Of a stretch of 64,000 bases of DNA, positions 1 through 13,947 are shown piece by piece. The position numbers were made by a program, and so were the translations under genes. Position 1 is the stretch's first letter. Each line of letters starts with the position of its first letter. This DNA comes from Prunella strophiata. Its lineage: Eukaryota; Chordata; Aves; Passeriformes; Prunellidae. Under the pieces are notes generated by a model. It was not told the origin of the DNA and searched no databases. It saw nothing but the letters and a program-made list of their open reading frames with translations. The stretch covers positions 88,953,300 through 89,017,299 of the forward strand of contig JAZBQD010000030.1 in the NCBI GenBank assembly GCA_036583965.1, given 5' to 3'.

Positions 1-3000
1 ACAATGTTAATGCAGGACAGGGATGCTTTCACTGTAAGGGAAGTCTATCAACTGAAAACAGAAGAGAAAATTATTGCTTTGTTTCTCCAACTTCAGCTAT
101 AGTGTCTTTTCAACACTTCATTTGAAATCTGACTCTTGCTGACAGAGGTTGGGAAGCAAGCATAATAAGGGACCTAAACTTAGCATCCCTTGAGAAGCCT
201 GAATAAATAGCTTTGCCTTTTCTGTCTGTGTGCAGAGCTCCATGTTTATACCTTCCTCATGTTTTCAAATTCTGCTTTGTTGGAGGCTTTGCCTCCATCT
301 CTCTGAACAAGTCAAGGACCAGGCTGAGCACTAGGTTTATATCTGAGTATATCCTAGACATGTCAGTGACAAAACTAAATGTTTTAGCATGAAGAATACA
401 TGAGGAAGACTCAGCAGTGGATGACTTTGGGTGTCAGACCTGCTGCACACAGCTGCTTCCATCCTAATTACCACGGTTTGTGCTCACTCACCAACTCATG
501 AGGGGTCACTCCTGCTCCAATGACCCCTCCCCATCCTCCCTGTGTCCTTTTTTCTCCTGTACCTCCTCCCATGCCCTTCCTGCCTGCTCTCTGCCACAGC
601 TGTGCTGCTGTTGCTGTAGCTCCCACAGCCCCAGTGAAGGCTCTTGCAGGCAGCACTGTGACATTGCAAACATTCAAAGCCCTGGCAGCTAGGATGCTGC
701 CCTTGAACCTCCCCATGGCTCTTGTAGGCACCACAGCTTCAGGGTGCTCATTTCCAGCCCTGCACCCAGCATGGCTGGGTGAGGCTGGCACTGGAGAGAC
801 GTGTGAGGGGAAGCTGTGAGCCATTGCTCTCTTTATGCACTGGCTTAGCTAAAACTGCACACATGGTGTCACATCCACATTGCACATTTAGGGAGTGACT
901 CATTTCTGGGTGCAAGCTCGTGCCACCTCCACATATTTTCTGAGGAGAAACCTCTCACAGTACTCCCTCAGCACTACTCACTGCTCTCAGCTCAACTCTG
1001 CTGCCAGGAGCCCCCTGCACACCCAGCCTTCTCCACTCCTGTATGTAATTTCAGCATCTCACTTCCTAACTGGAAATACTTTGTACTGTAATGTGAGGAG
1101 ATGGCAAGCAAGCAAACAAGCAAGAACACTTCATGTCTTGCAATCAAACCCATTTGATTTGGGCAGTATCATGTTTTTCACCCATCTGGCTGGACTAAGT
1201 GTGCCTTTGGAATGAAACAACATCCAGCTATACACTGCCCTTCAATCCATAACCTGCTTTGCAGAGTGCAGGAGAGGCAAAAAGGGACAGCAACACATTA
1301 TGCTTGAAATGCCTTCTGTTTGCCAGTTAGAAACATCCCAAATCGTTGCAAATCTTTAGTCAAAAGGAAATTTTGTTCTGCTGGTGCCAAGCTTTGCATA
1401 TCAGAGCCAAGCACAAATGCTAAGAGCTGAAGTGAAATCATGCTAGTCAATGAGGCAGAGCCTGCTTCTTCAAGCAGCAGTTCCTTTGAATTAAAGGTTA
1501 TACCTTGGTCAGCACATTGAACTCCCACTGCGGGCTCTGGGATGCCAAGAAAGAGGTCAAAGAAGTGCAACATTATTTAATGTCATGTTTTAAGAACAAA
1601 CCATTGTCCACTCTGCCTAACTGGGCTTTTGTTCCTTAAACTCCACGCTCACCAGTTACTGAGTGCTGGGGTTTTGCTGTACTGCTTCTGCTAATCATTA
1701 TGTATTTTATGTTGCATTTAGCATCTCATCAACCATGAAAGAACCCAGACTTCAAATGGACGGGTCACAGTGAAACAGAACTTCAAGACAAAAAGAGAAA
1801 TAGATTTAAGTAGAATGGTCAATTTGAAATAGACAGTTTTTCCCTAGTGCAATTGAATTTGTGTTCATTTTCAATTTAAATAACAAATAAAAAATGAAGT
1901 ATTGAGTCATTACAGGGGCCAGATAACTGTCAGAGCTACACTGGGTTAAATTCAAATTATACTGCAGTAACCACTCAAAGGTAGTCTAGTTAAAATAGAA
2001 GCAACTGAGTAAGCAATTTCTTTTCCTTTCCACTCCATTTTGTCCCACTGCAATGCATATAGTTTTTAGGTACAGGAATATAACATTTATTCTGCATTTC
2101 TGTGCTTGCTTTCAATCTTTACAATCTTACTGATGGTTGCAAATTTGTTAAAGCTGCCCTAAACCCTTCCAATTAAATATATTCAATTATGTCCTAGGGA
2201 ATAACTACTGCCTTCCATTCTAAACCCTTTCAATCTCATTTCCACAGCTTTTAAAACCATCAGCTCAGCCTCAGCAAAGACAGTGTTAAAAGACCCACTG
2301 TGGATGGTTCTCAAGGCAAGATGTATAATTAAACTTTCTAGTTGTTCTCTTTTAGTCTGTTCCCCAGAAACCCAATCTTCCAACAGCCAAATAATCTGTA
2401 AATGTTATAAGCAGAAAGCAGTTTTCCTTGTTCCATGCTGAGAAATGCAAACAGGCACTAATCCCAAGCATACTGGACACTTATGTCTCCACAGTCCTTG
2501 TGTAAATGACACAGCACATCAAGGATTACTTACTTTAACTGCTGCTTACCCACCTTATGGCTTTTTCAGACATTTTATTTTTGCTAAGGACAGAAGCAAA
2601 GAAAACCACGAGGCAGATTAGAAGAAAAGTGAAAAAATCAAACAACCCTAAAATGTTATGCCTGATAGTAAGGTAGTATGAATACTATGGAAGATAAAGC
2701 TATTTTCATCTGCCCAGCACTGAGCCTGCAACTTGGAACCTGCTGTTCATCCTGATGTAGATGTTCTCTGATGTAGAAAATCAGGAGCAACAGTTCTTAA
2801 TTAAGCTGTTTTGTTAGTAGCAAAGCAATGACACCTGACCTACTGCAGATTTTTGTCTCAGAGGTCATGTCCCATTTGGAGTCTCTACTTTTAAATAGTG
2901 GTGAGCTTGACATTGCAGCCTTTACCACTATGGGGGAACTAAGCTGCAATTCTCTCCTCTACCCACCTGTGAATTTTCATGAAACTTGATGGAATTGCAC

Positions 3001-4063
3001 ACCTTTGAAGTCTCTACCTCCCTCCTGAATTTGCCTGAAATTGGTCAACATATTAAAAAAATGGAATAGGGAACAGAAAAAAACACAGAAAAATATCACA
3101 GCTTTATAAATCTTATTTCTTTGTGAAACCCAGCTAGAAACAGAAGTTAAAAGCAAGGGAATTCTTGCAAATACACTACTGACACTTACAGGTAATACAA
3201 AAAAAAGAGTGATACTACAAAGGAGTGATATTATGACTATTTGTAAGTAAAGTAGTTACTTATTAGTAAAATGCAAGCTAAATCCATCAGTTCCTCCTCT
3301 GAGCTTAACACCACTCTTGATTTATACCAGGGAAAGCTCTGCATTATGAAATTAATCATATTTCATGATGCTTGGCTATAATCAGTTCACTGTGAAGTGC
3401 CCATTGGACATGCTGTTATTAAACCAAGATTGTTACTTTTTGCAAAGAGAGGAAGGAAATTGTTAAGAATTTCTACAAATTCCTTCCTCCTTCTTACACC
3501 TTTCTTTTACCCAGATGCCCCAAAGTACTTTCTATGACTTCCTCACATAAATAAAAGCTGTCTGACACAGCCAGGCAATCATAACAGCAAGAGCTCTGGA
3601 TTTTTTTCTTCTATTTAACAAATATAGTTTCAGGAAAGTGTTCCTGACAAACTTCTTGCACAGGATGAAATTATCTACTAGGGGTGGAGCTGATCATGTA
3701 CCTTGTTGCTGCTCAAACTGCTATTTTGCTCTCTTCCCATCCTTTGCCCAGTTACATGGTCCTGGCCAAGCTCTGGCACTTAAGTGATTCTGCCCTCGGT
3801 CAATTCAACTCACTAAACCTAGCAGGAAAGTAAATTCAGTAAAACAAAGTAAGCTGCTCTTGTTTTGCCTTGTACAAAGGAACTTACTGGCCCATTCATG
3901 CAGGCTCTAAAGCTTCTCAGAAGTGATGAAACATTTTGAGGCAGATGAAGCAGTTTTAAGTCAACTGGAAATCTCTGCTTTTCATATATAATACAGTCTG
4001 ATACAAAAAAGAAAAAAAAATTAAATTAAAACGTAATTAAACATTAAAATTAATGTTACTTAC
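1..4063 (-). other. TMEM255B intron 3 (partial), no gene seen
   Basis: This AT-rich stretch lies downstream of TMEM255B exon 3 in the direction of transcription. I looked on the minus strand for the next conserved exon (the second membrane segment and the cysteine-rich loop) and did not find it, so exon 4 and later exons probably lie beyond the window's left edge. Open frames here are short, with no recognisable motif. Confidence 0.5.
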
Positions 4064-4126
4064 TATTTGTCTTCTGTTTTCTACCAGGTAGATGCCAACA
4101 ATCCCTAGGAAAGATCCAAAGCCAAG
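4064..4126 (-). CDS. TMEM255B: TMEM255B coding exon 3 (21 codons)
   Basis: This 63-bp exon is too short to stand out as an open frame. On the minus strand an acceptor (pyrimidine run ending CCTTAG) precedes LGFGSFLGIVGIYLVENRRQ, and the exon ends at a consensus donor, ATA|GTAAGT. Both boundaries are phase 0, which matches the end of exon 2. Human TMEM255B has an almost identical segment directly after the GGYYPGI motif. The exon encodes the start of the second membrane segment and a charged loop (ENRRQ). The protein family is multi-pass membrane; its function is not established. Identification is by motif recall, not by a search. Confidence 0.88.
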
Positions 4127-7100
4127 CTAAGGCAAAGAACAAAACCAACAGAAATGCATGAGGTCAGCTTATCTGGACAACATACCAACACATACAGTGA
4201 TATCTGATGGAGCTAATGCACCACGCAGATGGGCTAAATGGGGAGGGTCAAGGGAAAAGGTGGAAGTTACTGCTGGACATAAATCATGTAATGGGAAATG
4301 GCCAGGACTGCAGCTCTTCCATAGTTCAGTGCAAAATTTGTCATGCAGTAAACAGAAATCTGTATAGACACACATCTATAACCTGACTACTGTTACCATT
4401 ATAATGTATAAATTTACACACTGTAAAGCAAAAACTAAGTAAAATAGGAAAAAAACCCACTTACATTTAGTCCACACATCATAGTTTTTGAAAATTGCAA
4501 AGCTTTAGGCAATTGTAGACAGTTTTTCTCAACAAATTAATGTGTTCCCCAAAGTTCAAACTCTTAGAGTTACACTTGTTTGATTTTAATAACTAGACAC
4601 TATCACACAACCCAGAAAAAATCCTTGCTAAAATGCCAAAAGGACCAGTGCAGTCAGCTGCATCACCAACAGCCACAGGAGAGGGGACAAAGGGACACTG
4701 AAGTAAGCTGGCCTTAATGTTCCAGTGCTGCTTCAACAGCAGGGTGGTAGGAAAAGCCTCCTCCTTGTGATGGGCCCATGAAGGTTTGGAGCAGTAGAAA
4801 GTCCTTGGATTCACAGTTCCAGCCCCTCTCTGTAATGAGGCCTCTGAACTGAGCTCAAAGCCTCTCCTCCAAGCACAAATTAAGTTTTTAAGGACTACAT
4901 GTCCCAGCCAAGGGCTTAAGCAATGCCCATAAATTCCTTGCTGTTACGCACAGCTGCTCAGAGCAGAAAGCAAATCCCCTGCAAGCACTTTACCCGCTCA
5001 GCATCACAGGAGGAATCCGTCACTTGCTTTCAAGAAAGCCACTGTAGGGAAAGGAGATTTGCTCTTGAGTGCTTTGGGAGAATTTATGTGAAAGGGAGGC
5101 ACAAGGACTAAAAGCAGAGACTTTGAAAGAGTGGGCAAGTGCAACCATGCTGACAGCTAAATAGTAGAGATACTCGGAACTGTGAGCAAGGACACTCTGT
5201 TCAGGGGACAGCAACTTTGCAAATTAAGATAACTACATCAAAATGACATCTGGTTCCAAGCCCCATTTTTCATTCCAACAGGAACAATCCATAAAGCCTC
5301 ATTTATGGCAGGGAAGACAAAATGAGTAATATCCATGTGAATAAAAAGAATGACCAAACACAGAACAATAACAATTAAATCAGAAGGAGCAGAATCATAG
5401 AGATCATGATGAAAGCCACAGCATTACTGAGATTGTTTTAGGGTCATGTGAGCTAGTTTTTTGTCTTTTTTAGACAACAGGCTATTTGGGAGCTCTGGGA
5501 GTCCAGGTCAGTATGGTTCTGGGGACCCCTGTTGAAAGAGTATAAAAATAGCAAACAAAAATAATATACTAATTAGTCACAGAGAAGTGACATTAAATAT
5601 TTACATATAAACAATATTTATAAAGAAACTGAGGCTGAATCAGACCATTCCAAAAATGCAGTCCAAACAGATGCTCAAGCAGTAATCTACTAAATGCAGA
5701 CACCTTCCAAAGAGTAACATTATATTAACTCCTCTCACACAGAAATACTTTATGTTCAATTACTTTGGATGCATAAGTATGGTACTATCTAGCACTATAA
5801 AGATGTATTTAGAAAAAAGCTCTTTTTCAAAACAAATTACAAGTGACCACATATGCAGGGAAATTAAGGCACTTAACTCTTCTTGAAGTCAGTGGGAACT
5901 TGGCAGAAGCCAAAGTGTATTATGGATCTAACCCTGAAGACCTGTTCTGTAAATACTTCTAGAAGCAAGTAAATCTCTGCCAGTGGATAGTGCTACTCAT
6001 CCTTCATAGGTGTCTTCAAGGCAGGGTTAATTCTACATGGTTTTTAAGACCAAAATTGCTTACCTAAGGTCAAGTGGAGGTTTCATCTCATCTACCAGCT
6101 GTGAAATTAATATTTTACTACTGAAGTCCATGAGAACTAGACCTATTTTTAATTTAAATTACACTGTCTGACCTAATATTCTTGCTTTTCTCTGAGACCA
6201 GCAGTTAAATATGTGGTGACAAATTCACTCCCCTGGTTTAGGTATCTAAGAGTCTGGGATCAGGGCTATGCTGGTTTTCTAAGCTCCCTCTACTGTCAGC
6301 AGAGAAGAGAAGCACCTTTCGAGGGCTGTTCAGGTCATTCTGAAGGAGGTGATGGTGAGAGGGGATTCTGGCCCTCTGCTCTGGTGGGATCCCACCTGGA
6401 GTGCTGCCTTCAGTGGGGCTCCCAGGATAGCAAGGACATGGACATGCAGGAGTGAGGATACAGCAGGGCCACAAAGATAATCAGAGGGCTGGAGCACCTC
6501 TCCTATGAGGACAGGATGAGAGAGTTTGGGTTGTTCAGCCTGGAGAGGAGAAGGCTCTGAGGAGACACAATTACTGCCTTCCAACTCCTAGAGGTGCCTT
6601 TCAAGAAAACATGAAGACATAGGACAAGAGGTAATGCCTTCAAGCTAAAAAAAGGTGAGTTTAGATTAGATATTAGGAAAAAATTCCTTACTGTGAAGGT
6701 GGTGGGACTGGAATAGGCTGCCCACAGAAGTTGTGAGTGCCCCATCCCTGGAAGTCTACAAGGCCAGGTTGGATGGGGCTTTGAGAACCTGGTCTAGTGG
6801 AAGATGTCCCTGTCCATGGCAGAGGAGTTGAGATAACCTTTAAAGTCCCTGTCATCCCAAACCATTCTACAGTTCTGACAGTCAGTCTGCCAATGCTGCA
6901 CTGGAGTCAGTCACTTCTGGCAGTGAGGCAGAAACATAACAGTGCTGTCACACACCTCTGACCAGGCTTTTGGCAAGATACCATGCAAGATTTGCATAGC
7001 ACTTTTAATTCTACCTAAATGTTTGTAATATTTAATATCTTAATGACATTTACATTGGCAATTACGAAGGAAAATTATTAATAAAATGTTTTATTGTCAA

Positions 7101-8574
7101 AGTATTCTAATAAATTATTGCTTTTCTATCTGTCTATTAATGAAAAAAAGATTAAAAAAAATATTTTAGCAGGTGATGTTTTTCAGATGAGTGAGTAGGA
7201 CATTGCATTATTCCTGCAAGAAACTAAATGCTGAAATAGCCTGTTTTGTACACATGGGTTTATTACTTATTATACTTATTAAAAACAGCAGTTTAAAAAT
7301 GAAACTTCTTTCTAGGGATGAATGCAGATAATGTGGTCTTACAAAAGATTTTATGTCAAATTTAGGAAGAAGAGACCTTTATCAGTATTAATCTATCTAT
7401 TTTAGGTTAATGAAAGAGAAAATCATTCTGTTAAGGTCTTATTCCTGGAACTGCTTTTGGCTCTATTTTTAAAACACCACTCCTTATAGATCATTATGGT
7501 AAAATTATCTTTCTGAAAGTCCTGCTCTCAACATAACACTAAGATGTAAGAGGAATTGTTTAGGAGGAACAGTTCTAACTCACAAATTATTAATGGTGTA
7601 TGCACAGTATTAGAAGATGCATATCCCTCTTCCCTGAGCATTTCATTCCATAGAGAGCAAGAAATTATGGCACCTTACAACATACTTTGGCAGTAGTGGA
7701 GCCACACACCTATGTAGTGTCTAACTGAAAACATGTGAATTTATTTCTTCACCTTGCAGACTCTACTTCCCCATACTCCTCATATTTAAAACTCAGGTAT
7801 TTAATTTTTTTTTTTTTTTTTGGTTACTCTGGGCATTTGCACACTTTGGGATATAACTGATCCCTTCTCCTGAGATCAGAAAGGGCCTGGGGGTTGAACC
7901 AGCAAGGGGCTGGCAGGGTTATTCCTCCCCAGAAGCCACAGAGGCACCACAGGGCAAAGCAGGCAGGCAGAGCTCAAACTTTGTGCCCACTGCAGGAAGG
8001 CTTTTAAGCAGTTTGTTCCCAAGGCAAAAACAAGACTAAGGATTTTGGGAACAGGATCTTGTATGAGAGAACTGGCAGCAAGCCTGCAAGAAAGGATGTT
8101 AGGGAGAAGTCTCCACATGTCCTTTTGCAGGGCTTTCCCTGCCATGGACACAGCAGAATTCCTGGCACACAGACACAAGGCTCTTCCTTCCATCAAAGCA
8201 GGAAACTGCGAAAAGGTTGTTCAAATCCATCCCATGCCTACTGCCCAGTCACACAGACACCCACCTCTAATGGAAACCAGCAGGAGTCTAGCACAGGTTT
8301 TCACACAGCTCCCTGAGCCCAGCACAGTGCACTGCAGCCTTGACCTCCTTCCACCCCCTAACAGCATCCCCTTCAGGGCACTTCAGAAAAATAGTTACAA
8401 CTACTGCCTTACAACACACTAGAACTAGATCAAAATAAAGCAGCATCTCTCTCCTGTGAAATGACACAGGACTAATGGTCTTTCTTCTTTTTTTTTCAAT
8501 CAGAGCTTCCCATTTACAGCTTATAATCACTTATTTGGATGCACATAATATTCTAAAATGGGTTGTTTACTTAC
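4127..8574 (-). other. TMEM255B intron 2
   Basis: AT-rich intron between exon 3 and exon 2. It contains one decayed CR1 3' end (6340-6880, annotated separately). I see no other gene or structured element. Confidence 0.6.
6340..6880 (+). mobile_element. CR1 LINE 3' fragment, sense on plus
   Basis: The text follows the 3' part of avian CR1 in order: TTGTTCAGCCTGGAGAGGAG, a tract like 'ggacaagaggtaatgcc', 'attaggaaaaaattcct', 'ggctgcccacagaagt', 'ccatccctggaag', and a terminal 'ccattctac'. It is 5'-truncated and diverged, so it is an old insertion. It lies in TMEM255B intron 2, opposite to the gene. The 5' edge is approximate. Confidence 0.85.
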
Positions 8575-8717
8575 AACAATGCCTGGGTAGTAGCCTCCCA
8601 CGGTAACATTTTCTGTTCGTGTGGTAGCTGCCAGACCTATGGTGAGTATGAAAACAGACACCACCAGCAGGGCGACTGTGAACCAAAGGGAAGTCTTCTT
8701 CCTTTTTGCAAACTGTC
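8575..8717 (-). CDS. TMEM255B: TMEM255B coding exon 2 (47 codons plus split codon)
   Basis: On the minus strand the exon starts after CCCTACAG and ends at GTT|GTAAGT. Its first two bases complete a glycine codon begun by exon 1. The encoded text includes KRKKTSLWF, a hydrophobic stretch TVALLVVSVFILTIGLA (first membrane segment), then TTRTENVTVGGYYPGIV with an NVT glycosylation sequon. Human TMEM255B has the same RKKTSLWF, AATTRTENVTVGGYYPG series. The paralogue TMEM255A reads RKRNSIYVT and TRTQN at these places, so B fits better. The exon ends in phase 0, ready to join exon 3. The gene continues 4.4 kb away in exon 3. Confidence 0.93.
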
Positions 8718-10544
8718 CTGTAGGGAATAAGGGGAGTAAAGGAAAAAGAGCTTTGCATTGCAATCATGGCAGAAAAAATACAAAATGATGATTTTCTTTT
8801 GTTAATCTTTTCTATAGATAACCCTCTGTTGTTCTCCCACTAAGGAAAGTTGCTGCCAGACAGCAGAAGGAATTAAAACCCAGCAGAGTTAGCTAGAGTA
8901 CAGCTTAATGCACCTGCATTGGGTACAGGCATGAGATGAGTTTTTGTTAAACTGGACTGTAAGTCAGTGACAATGATAATTATGCCTTGTCTTCAGTAAC
9001 ATTTTTAATTGTTGCTCACGTTGGTAAGTGAGATCCTGCAGGCCTTAAATTCTTACCTGTGTGAAGTGCCAATTTGACTCTATCTAGCCTGAACATAAAA
9101 ATGAATATTTTAAACAAGATTAGCAGGCAGTCTGCATGCTATCATGAAAATGAATGTGCTCTTCATATTTACTGGGGTAAGAAATCTGTATCCTTGAAGC
9201 AAAGCTGTAATAGAGTTTATCAGGTAATGATACATGAGACTTTTCTAGCAGAGGCTGCTCAGTGAAATCCTTTCAGTCTCACTGGGATTTGGACCCAGAT
9301 ACCCCAAAGTGAAAACCAGCACGCTCACCTCCTGCTTCCAGCCTGCTCCAAGGCACTTAATGCTGTTATCCAGTGGAAGATCTGAGCTGTAGCCAGAGGT
9401 TACTCACACCAGGGCCCCAGCCCATAGCACAGACTTATGTAAGACTAAAAAAAGCCATTAATACATGACTCTAACTAACAAAAGACACCCAAGTGAATCA
9501 AACTGTGGTTCCCATTTTTGGTGTCCTCACTTTGGAGTGTGCAGGATCACTCTGTAACACTGTGATGCCATGGTACCATACACTGCACCTGGGCAGGATG
9601 GAGCTCCTGAGAAAGCACAGCCTGGCCACAGCAGGGCCAGTCTCCCTCCCTCTGTGGCCTCCCAAAGCTGCCTGACTGCCCAGCCTTGGGAGAAGGCAGA
9701 GACTGTGATGCTGCTCTGAAGCCTGGAGGCAGCAGCCCTCAGTAGGAAGGAGGAGGTGAGAGGGGAAAGCTTGCCTGGGTCAGGCTCTGGGGGCACTGCT
9801 GGATGCAAAAGCAGGGGAAATGCAGGAAAGACAAAATGCAAGCAGAAGCCATTTGCAATGAGTCACTTGACTTTTGTGGCCATTTTAAAGTCACATAACT
9901 CAGTTAAATGTTTATAGTTCAAAAGCCAGACTAGATCAGTGATGTTTGCAAACCAAGTCAAATAATTTCAATCAGTAAAAAAAAAATAAATCATAATAAC
10001 AAGCTGTGTTTGCTGACATTTCTCCAGTAGAACAACCAGTCAAAATGATTCCAGTCTTTTAGTATGAAATACAAGCAACTTTCCTAAAGACAAACACCAT
10101 CTATTGAGCTTACAAAAGTCTCTTTCACCTGCATGTACAAAGTCTTCCTGCTAAAGATAAAGAAATCATTCCTAAGACTTGCCAAACACCTCTCCTCCAG
10201 CCTGTGTCTCTGCTATCTTCCTCTGGCAATTCCCTGTTAATCCATGGAGGGTCACTGGGCACATGGAAGCAGAGAGGTTCTTTGTTAGCAACCATTTTTT
10301 CACCAAGTGTGTGAAGTTGAAGATGGTTCTTTCAGAGAAGCCAGTTCACATGGCCAAGAGGGAAAACTAGATTTCAGATGTGCAGCTCCCCAAATCAGCT
10401 GTCAATCCTACAAATTAAAATTATTCATTCAGTATCTCTTCCAGATTGTAAATAATATCTGATGCCCTTGCCATACCTTATCATATTTGAAAAGTCATAG
10501 AGATTAAAGAATCCCCAAAACTGAAGAAAGGCAAATGCTCCACC

Positions 10545-11460
10545 TGTTTTTAAAAATGCCAAAATGAAGATTCAGGTAATTATAAAGCAACCAACATCAT
10601 CTTGGTTCCTGGGATGCTGGGACCAAAAAGGTGGAGTAAGTCTTCTTGTAAGACATTTCTGGGCACAGAAGGAAAGGGTGATTGGCAACAGTCAGGATGG
10701 ATTTACCAGAGCCAAGTCATGTCTGACCAGCCCAGTGCCAGTTATGGCAAAAAGACTGGACTTGAGGAGCACTGGATGTCTTTTGCCTTAATTCTAGCAA
10801 GGTTTTTAACATGATGCCAAGTTCTGAGCAAAGGAAGGAACAATGCATTGCAATGATGCAGGTAAGGGACTGCCAGGCTGCAAAGCAGCTCTGCTGGAAA
10901 GGACCTGGGGGTATTGGTAGATGATGAGCTGATCATGAACCAGCAGTGTGCCCCAGCAACAGAATCCTGGGCTGTACTAACAGGAGCATCATTAGTAGAT
11001 CAGAGGAGCAACTACACCCATCTATTCAGCACTTTTTAGATGACACAATATTGCACTCAGTTTTGGGCCATCAGTACAGGGAAATACATAAATGCAATGA
11101 ATTCAACAGAGTACTGCAAAGAAGGTCAGGGGCTGGTACTCTCTGCATGAGAAGAGGCTGAGGGAATGGGACTTGCTCAGCCTGAAGATGAGATGACTTT
11201 TGGCAGGGCTAGTTGCAGTCTTCCAATTCCTTTGAGTTGTTGTCAAGAGAACAGAATCAGGCTTTTCATAATGGTGCACAGCAGGAGAAAAAAGACAGCA
11301 GACAAACTGAAATACAAAAAAGTGTTTCAGACTGGGTATAAGGAGGAAAAAAAAAATCAGCATTAGGACAGCCAAACATTGGAACAGGTTGCCCAAATAA
11401 CATGTGCCCTCTCCAACTTTGGAGGTTTTCAAGATTGAAGCAGAAAAAGTACTAAGCACT
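10545..11460 (+). mobile_element. CR1 LINE fragment, sense on plus
   Basis: Decayed CR1 with recognisable blocks in order: 'caggatggatttaccagagc' followed by a 'catgtctgaccag' tract, 'aggacctgggggtattggtag', 'gagaagaggctgagggaatgg', and 'cattggaacaggttgccc'. Internal deletions and substitutions are heavy. Edges are approximate. Confidence 0.75.
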
Positions 11461-13793
11461 AAGTACTAACATGGCCTGACTTCATAGTTAACCCAGCTTT
11501 GAGCAGGAGGTTGGAATTGCAACTGAGGCACTTTCCTACCTGAATTCTTCTGTGGTTTTGTGATAGTCAAGACAGCTAGACTAAAAGTGGGTTGGGTATG
11601 TGTGCTCATATCCACTGATATGAAACTGCAGCTGCAATGCAAACATACTCTAAAGGGACACAGGAACATAAACCTTCCCAAAGCCAGTGGGGCACATGCT
11701 CCTCAGCCAAGACTTCTTGAAACCACTGAAAAGTGCCTGAGGAGCCAAGCCTCCACATTTTCCCCAGAGTAGCAACTGTACTGGCAAAGGTTGATAAGAT
11801 TGGATGGAGATAAACTATGGGTCCCACCCACCCTCCTGAGTTCTGATTATGAATAATGAAAGACATGAGTTTGATTGCCCTGACTGAGTTGCTGGAAAAT
11901 GTCTTAGGAGAAGCATGCTCTTATTTGTAACTGGAGTAAATCTGATGTGGATTTAATGAGACAGAATAGAAAAAGATGTCATTATTTGTAGGGACATTTT
12001 TTGGTGTGAACTACATTTTTACATTCAAATTTACATGCCAGAAGAAATGTATGAATGCAATACTCTTCAACCCTCATATTTATTGATCTTTTACCACCTG
12101 TATCTCAAAATAGAGGCCAATATCCAATTGTATCTCCCCTTTTTCACAGTTTAGGAAACTCTGATAAATAACCATGTCATTATGTGCAGGAGCACAGAGA
12201 GACCCTTTCTGGAGAAGAGGCTGGCACATGCAAGGACTGATTCTCAAAGACTTCCACATGGTCAGAGAAGATGAACAGAAATCAGCCTAAATTGGTTTTT
12301 ATCATGGCTGTTTGGTTTTCCTTAGTGACAACAATAAAAATCTTTGCCCAATCAAAGTATGTATAATTACATGCATATAAGCCACCAGCATACTGGGAGG
12401 CCTATTTGCAAAGCAGCTCAGTATCATCAGAAGTTACTGCTGCAAGGGCTCCCACAATTAAAAGGCTTCCTTTTGCAATTTCAGTCATGTTGGGTCCCAA
12501 GACTTTCAAACCTTTGTTTACTGCTGTTTGTAGCAGTTGCCATGCAGTTTATTTGGATCTGTTTTTCATGTACCTGCCAGCCAAACTCCAATGCCAGACT
12601 CAGAAGCCTTGTCTCCAGCTCAGGCTGGCCCAGCCTTCCTCCCTGACACTCTGTGGCAAGGCTTGGACTGAAGGCTGGGCACACACAAGAATAGCAGTTA
12701 AATTAAGAGCAGAGGAAACATTGCAGTCAATATTTGTAGCCTGAATTTTCTTCCAGCACTAATGTTCCTGGAGTGCAGGAAACAGTTAATGGAGGCTATT
12801 CGCTTTCCAATTTTTTAGTACTGAAGTAACTCTCAGAATAATTTTGACATTTATTACCTTCAACTTCTTTAGTAATGATTTGGTATGAATATTTTTAAGC
12901 TCCTAGTCTGGACCTTAATGCAATTTAATTATAAGTTTAAATTCTTATATTTAGCATACCAAAAACTAAGCTTGTAGGAGGAAACCTTCTCCTATCTTTA
13001 TTAGCATTAGCTTGAGGCTGGGGTCAATAGAGAGTGTGAATATGTTATTAACATCTATTGGAAATATTCTTCAGCAGTTTTGGCCAGTGAAGTATTGACT
13101 GAGCCTTGGGCACTGAGTTTTTTGCAGTATTAACTGCAGCAATAGGCACCACAGATAAATCAGAGAGGTAACAGAACTTCCCATGACAGGCTTGTGCTTT
13201 GCCTGGTGCAGACCTACACTGTGCACAAAAAGGAACAGTCACAGAAACACTCTCTGCTTTGCTCACTAAACATCTGTCAGGAAAATAACTGCTTGAGCCC
13301 TGCTTCCACAGTGGAAGGTGATTGAGAAAATGCCACCAGGACAAGGAAGAGACACACCAGACTGCTGCCTCCTTGGGACAGAGAAAGGCCCTTGAGGAGG
13401 GAAATTGAGATCACCCTTCAGAGAGCAAAAAGAAAAAGTGCCTGCTGAAGACCACACTCTGCTGCACTCAGAAAAAACTTCTGTCTGTTCATCAGCTGCA
13501 GAAAACAAAATTGTATTACAATGCTCTGTTTGCAATGGGTGGGGGTTAAATTAAATTTGTAGGAAGACTATGGAAAAATAAATGGTTTTGTGAGGAGGGT
13601 ATGTATGAGATTGCAAAGTGGTGGGTCTAATCATGAATAGTGGGGTCTGGATTTGAACAAAGCAAAAAATGAGTTTAAAAGGGGAATGAATTAATTAATG
13701 ATGAAACATGTCCGTGGCACAGAATGTGTCCAGAGGCCAAGGGAAGGAAAGAACAGAATGAAACACCACCTCTCCACCTTGGAAAACCTCCAT

Positions 13794-13947
13794 ACAATCT
13801 GCAACTGAACTAAAAAATGCCTACATTTAGACCAAAGAAACTATACTTTGCTAGGTTTACTACTTCTTTTACAATCTGCAACTGACCTAAAAAATGTCTA
13901 CATTTAGACCAAAGAAACTATACTTTGCTAGGTTTACTACCTCTTTT
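13794..13947. repeat. 77-bp direct tandem duplication (2 copies)
   Basis: Two head-to-tail copies, 13794-13870 and 13871-13947, differ at about three positions (for example gaact/gacct and atgcct/atgtct). The unit contains 'ctacatttagaccaaagaa' and ends 'tttactacttctttt'. It lies in TMEM255B intron 1. The low divergence suggests a fairly recent duplication. Confidence 0.95.

Noticed and set aside
1298..1573. 91-codon minus-strand frame as a further TMEM255B exon
   Set aside because: No similarity to the expected next exon (second membrane segment and cysteine-rich loop) and no fitting splice sites noticed.
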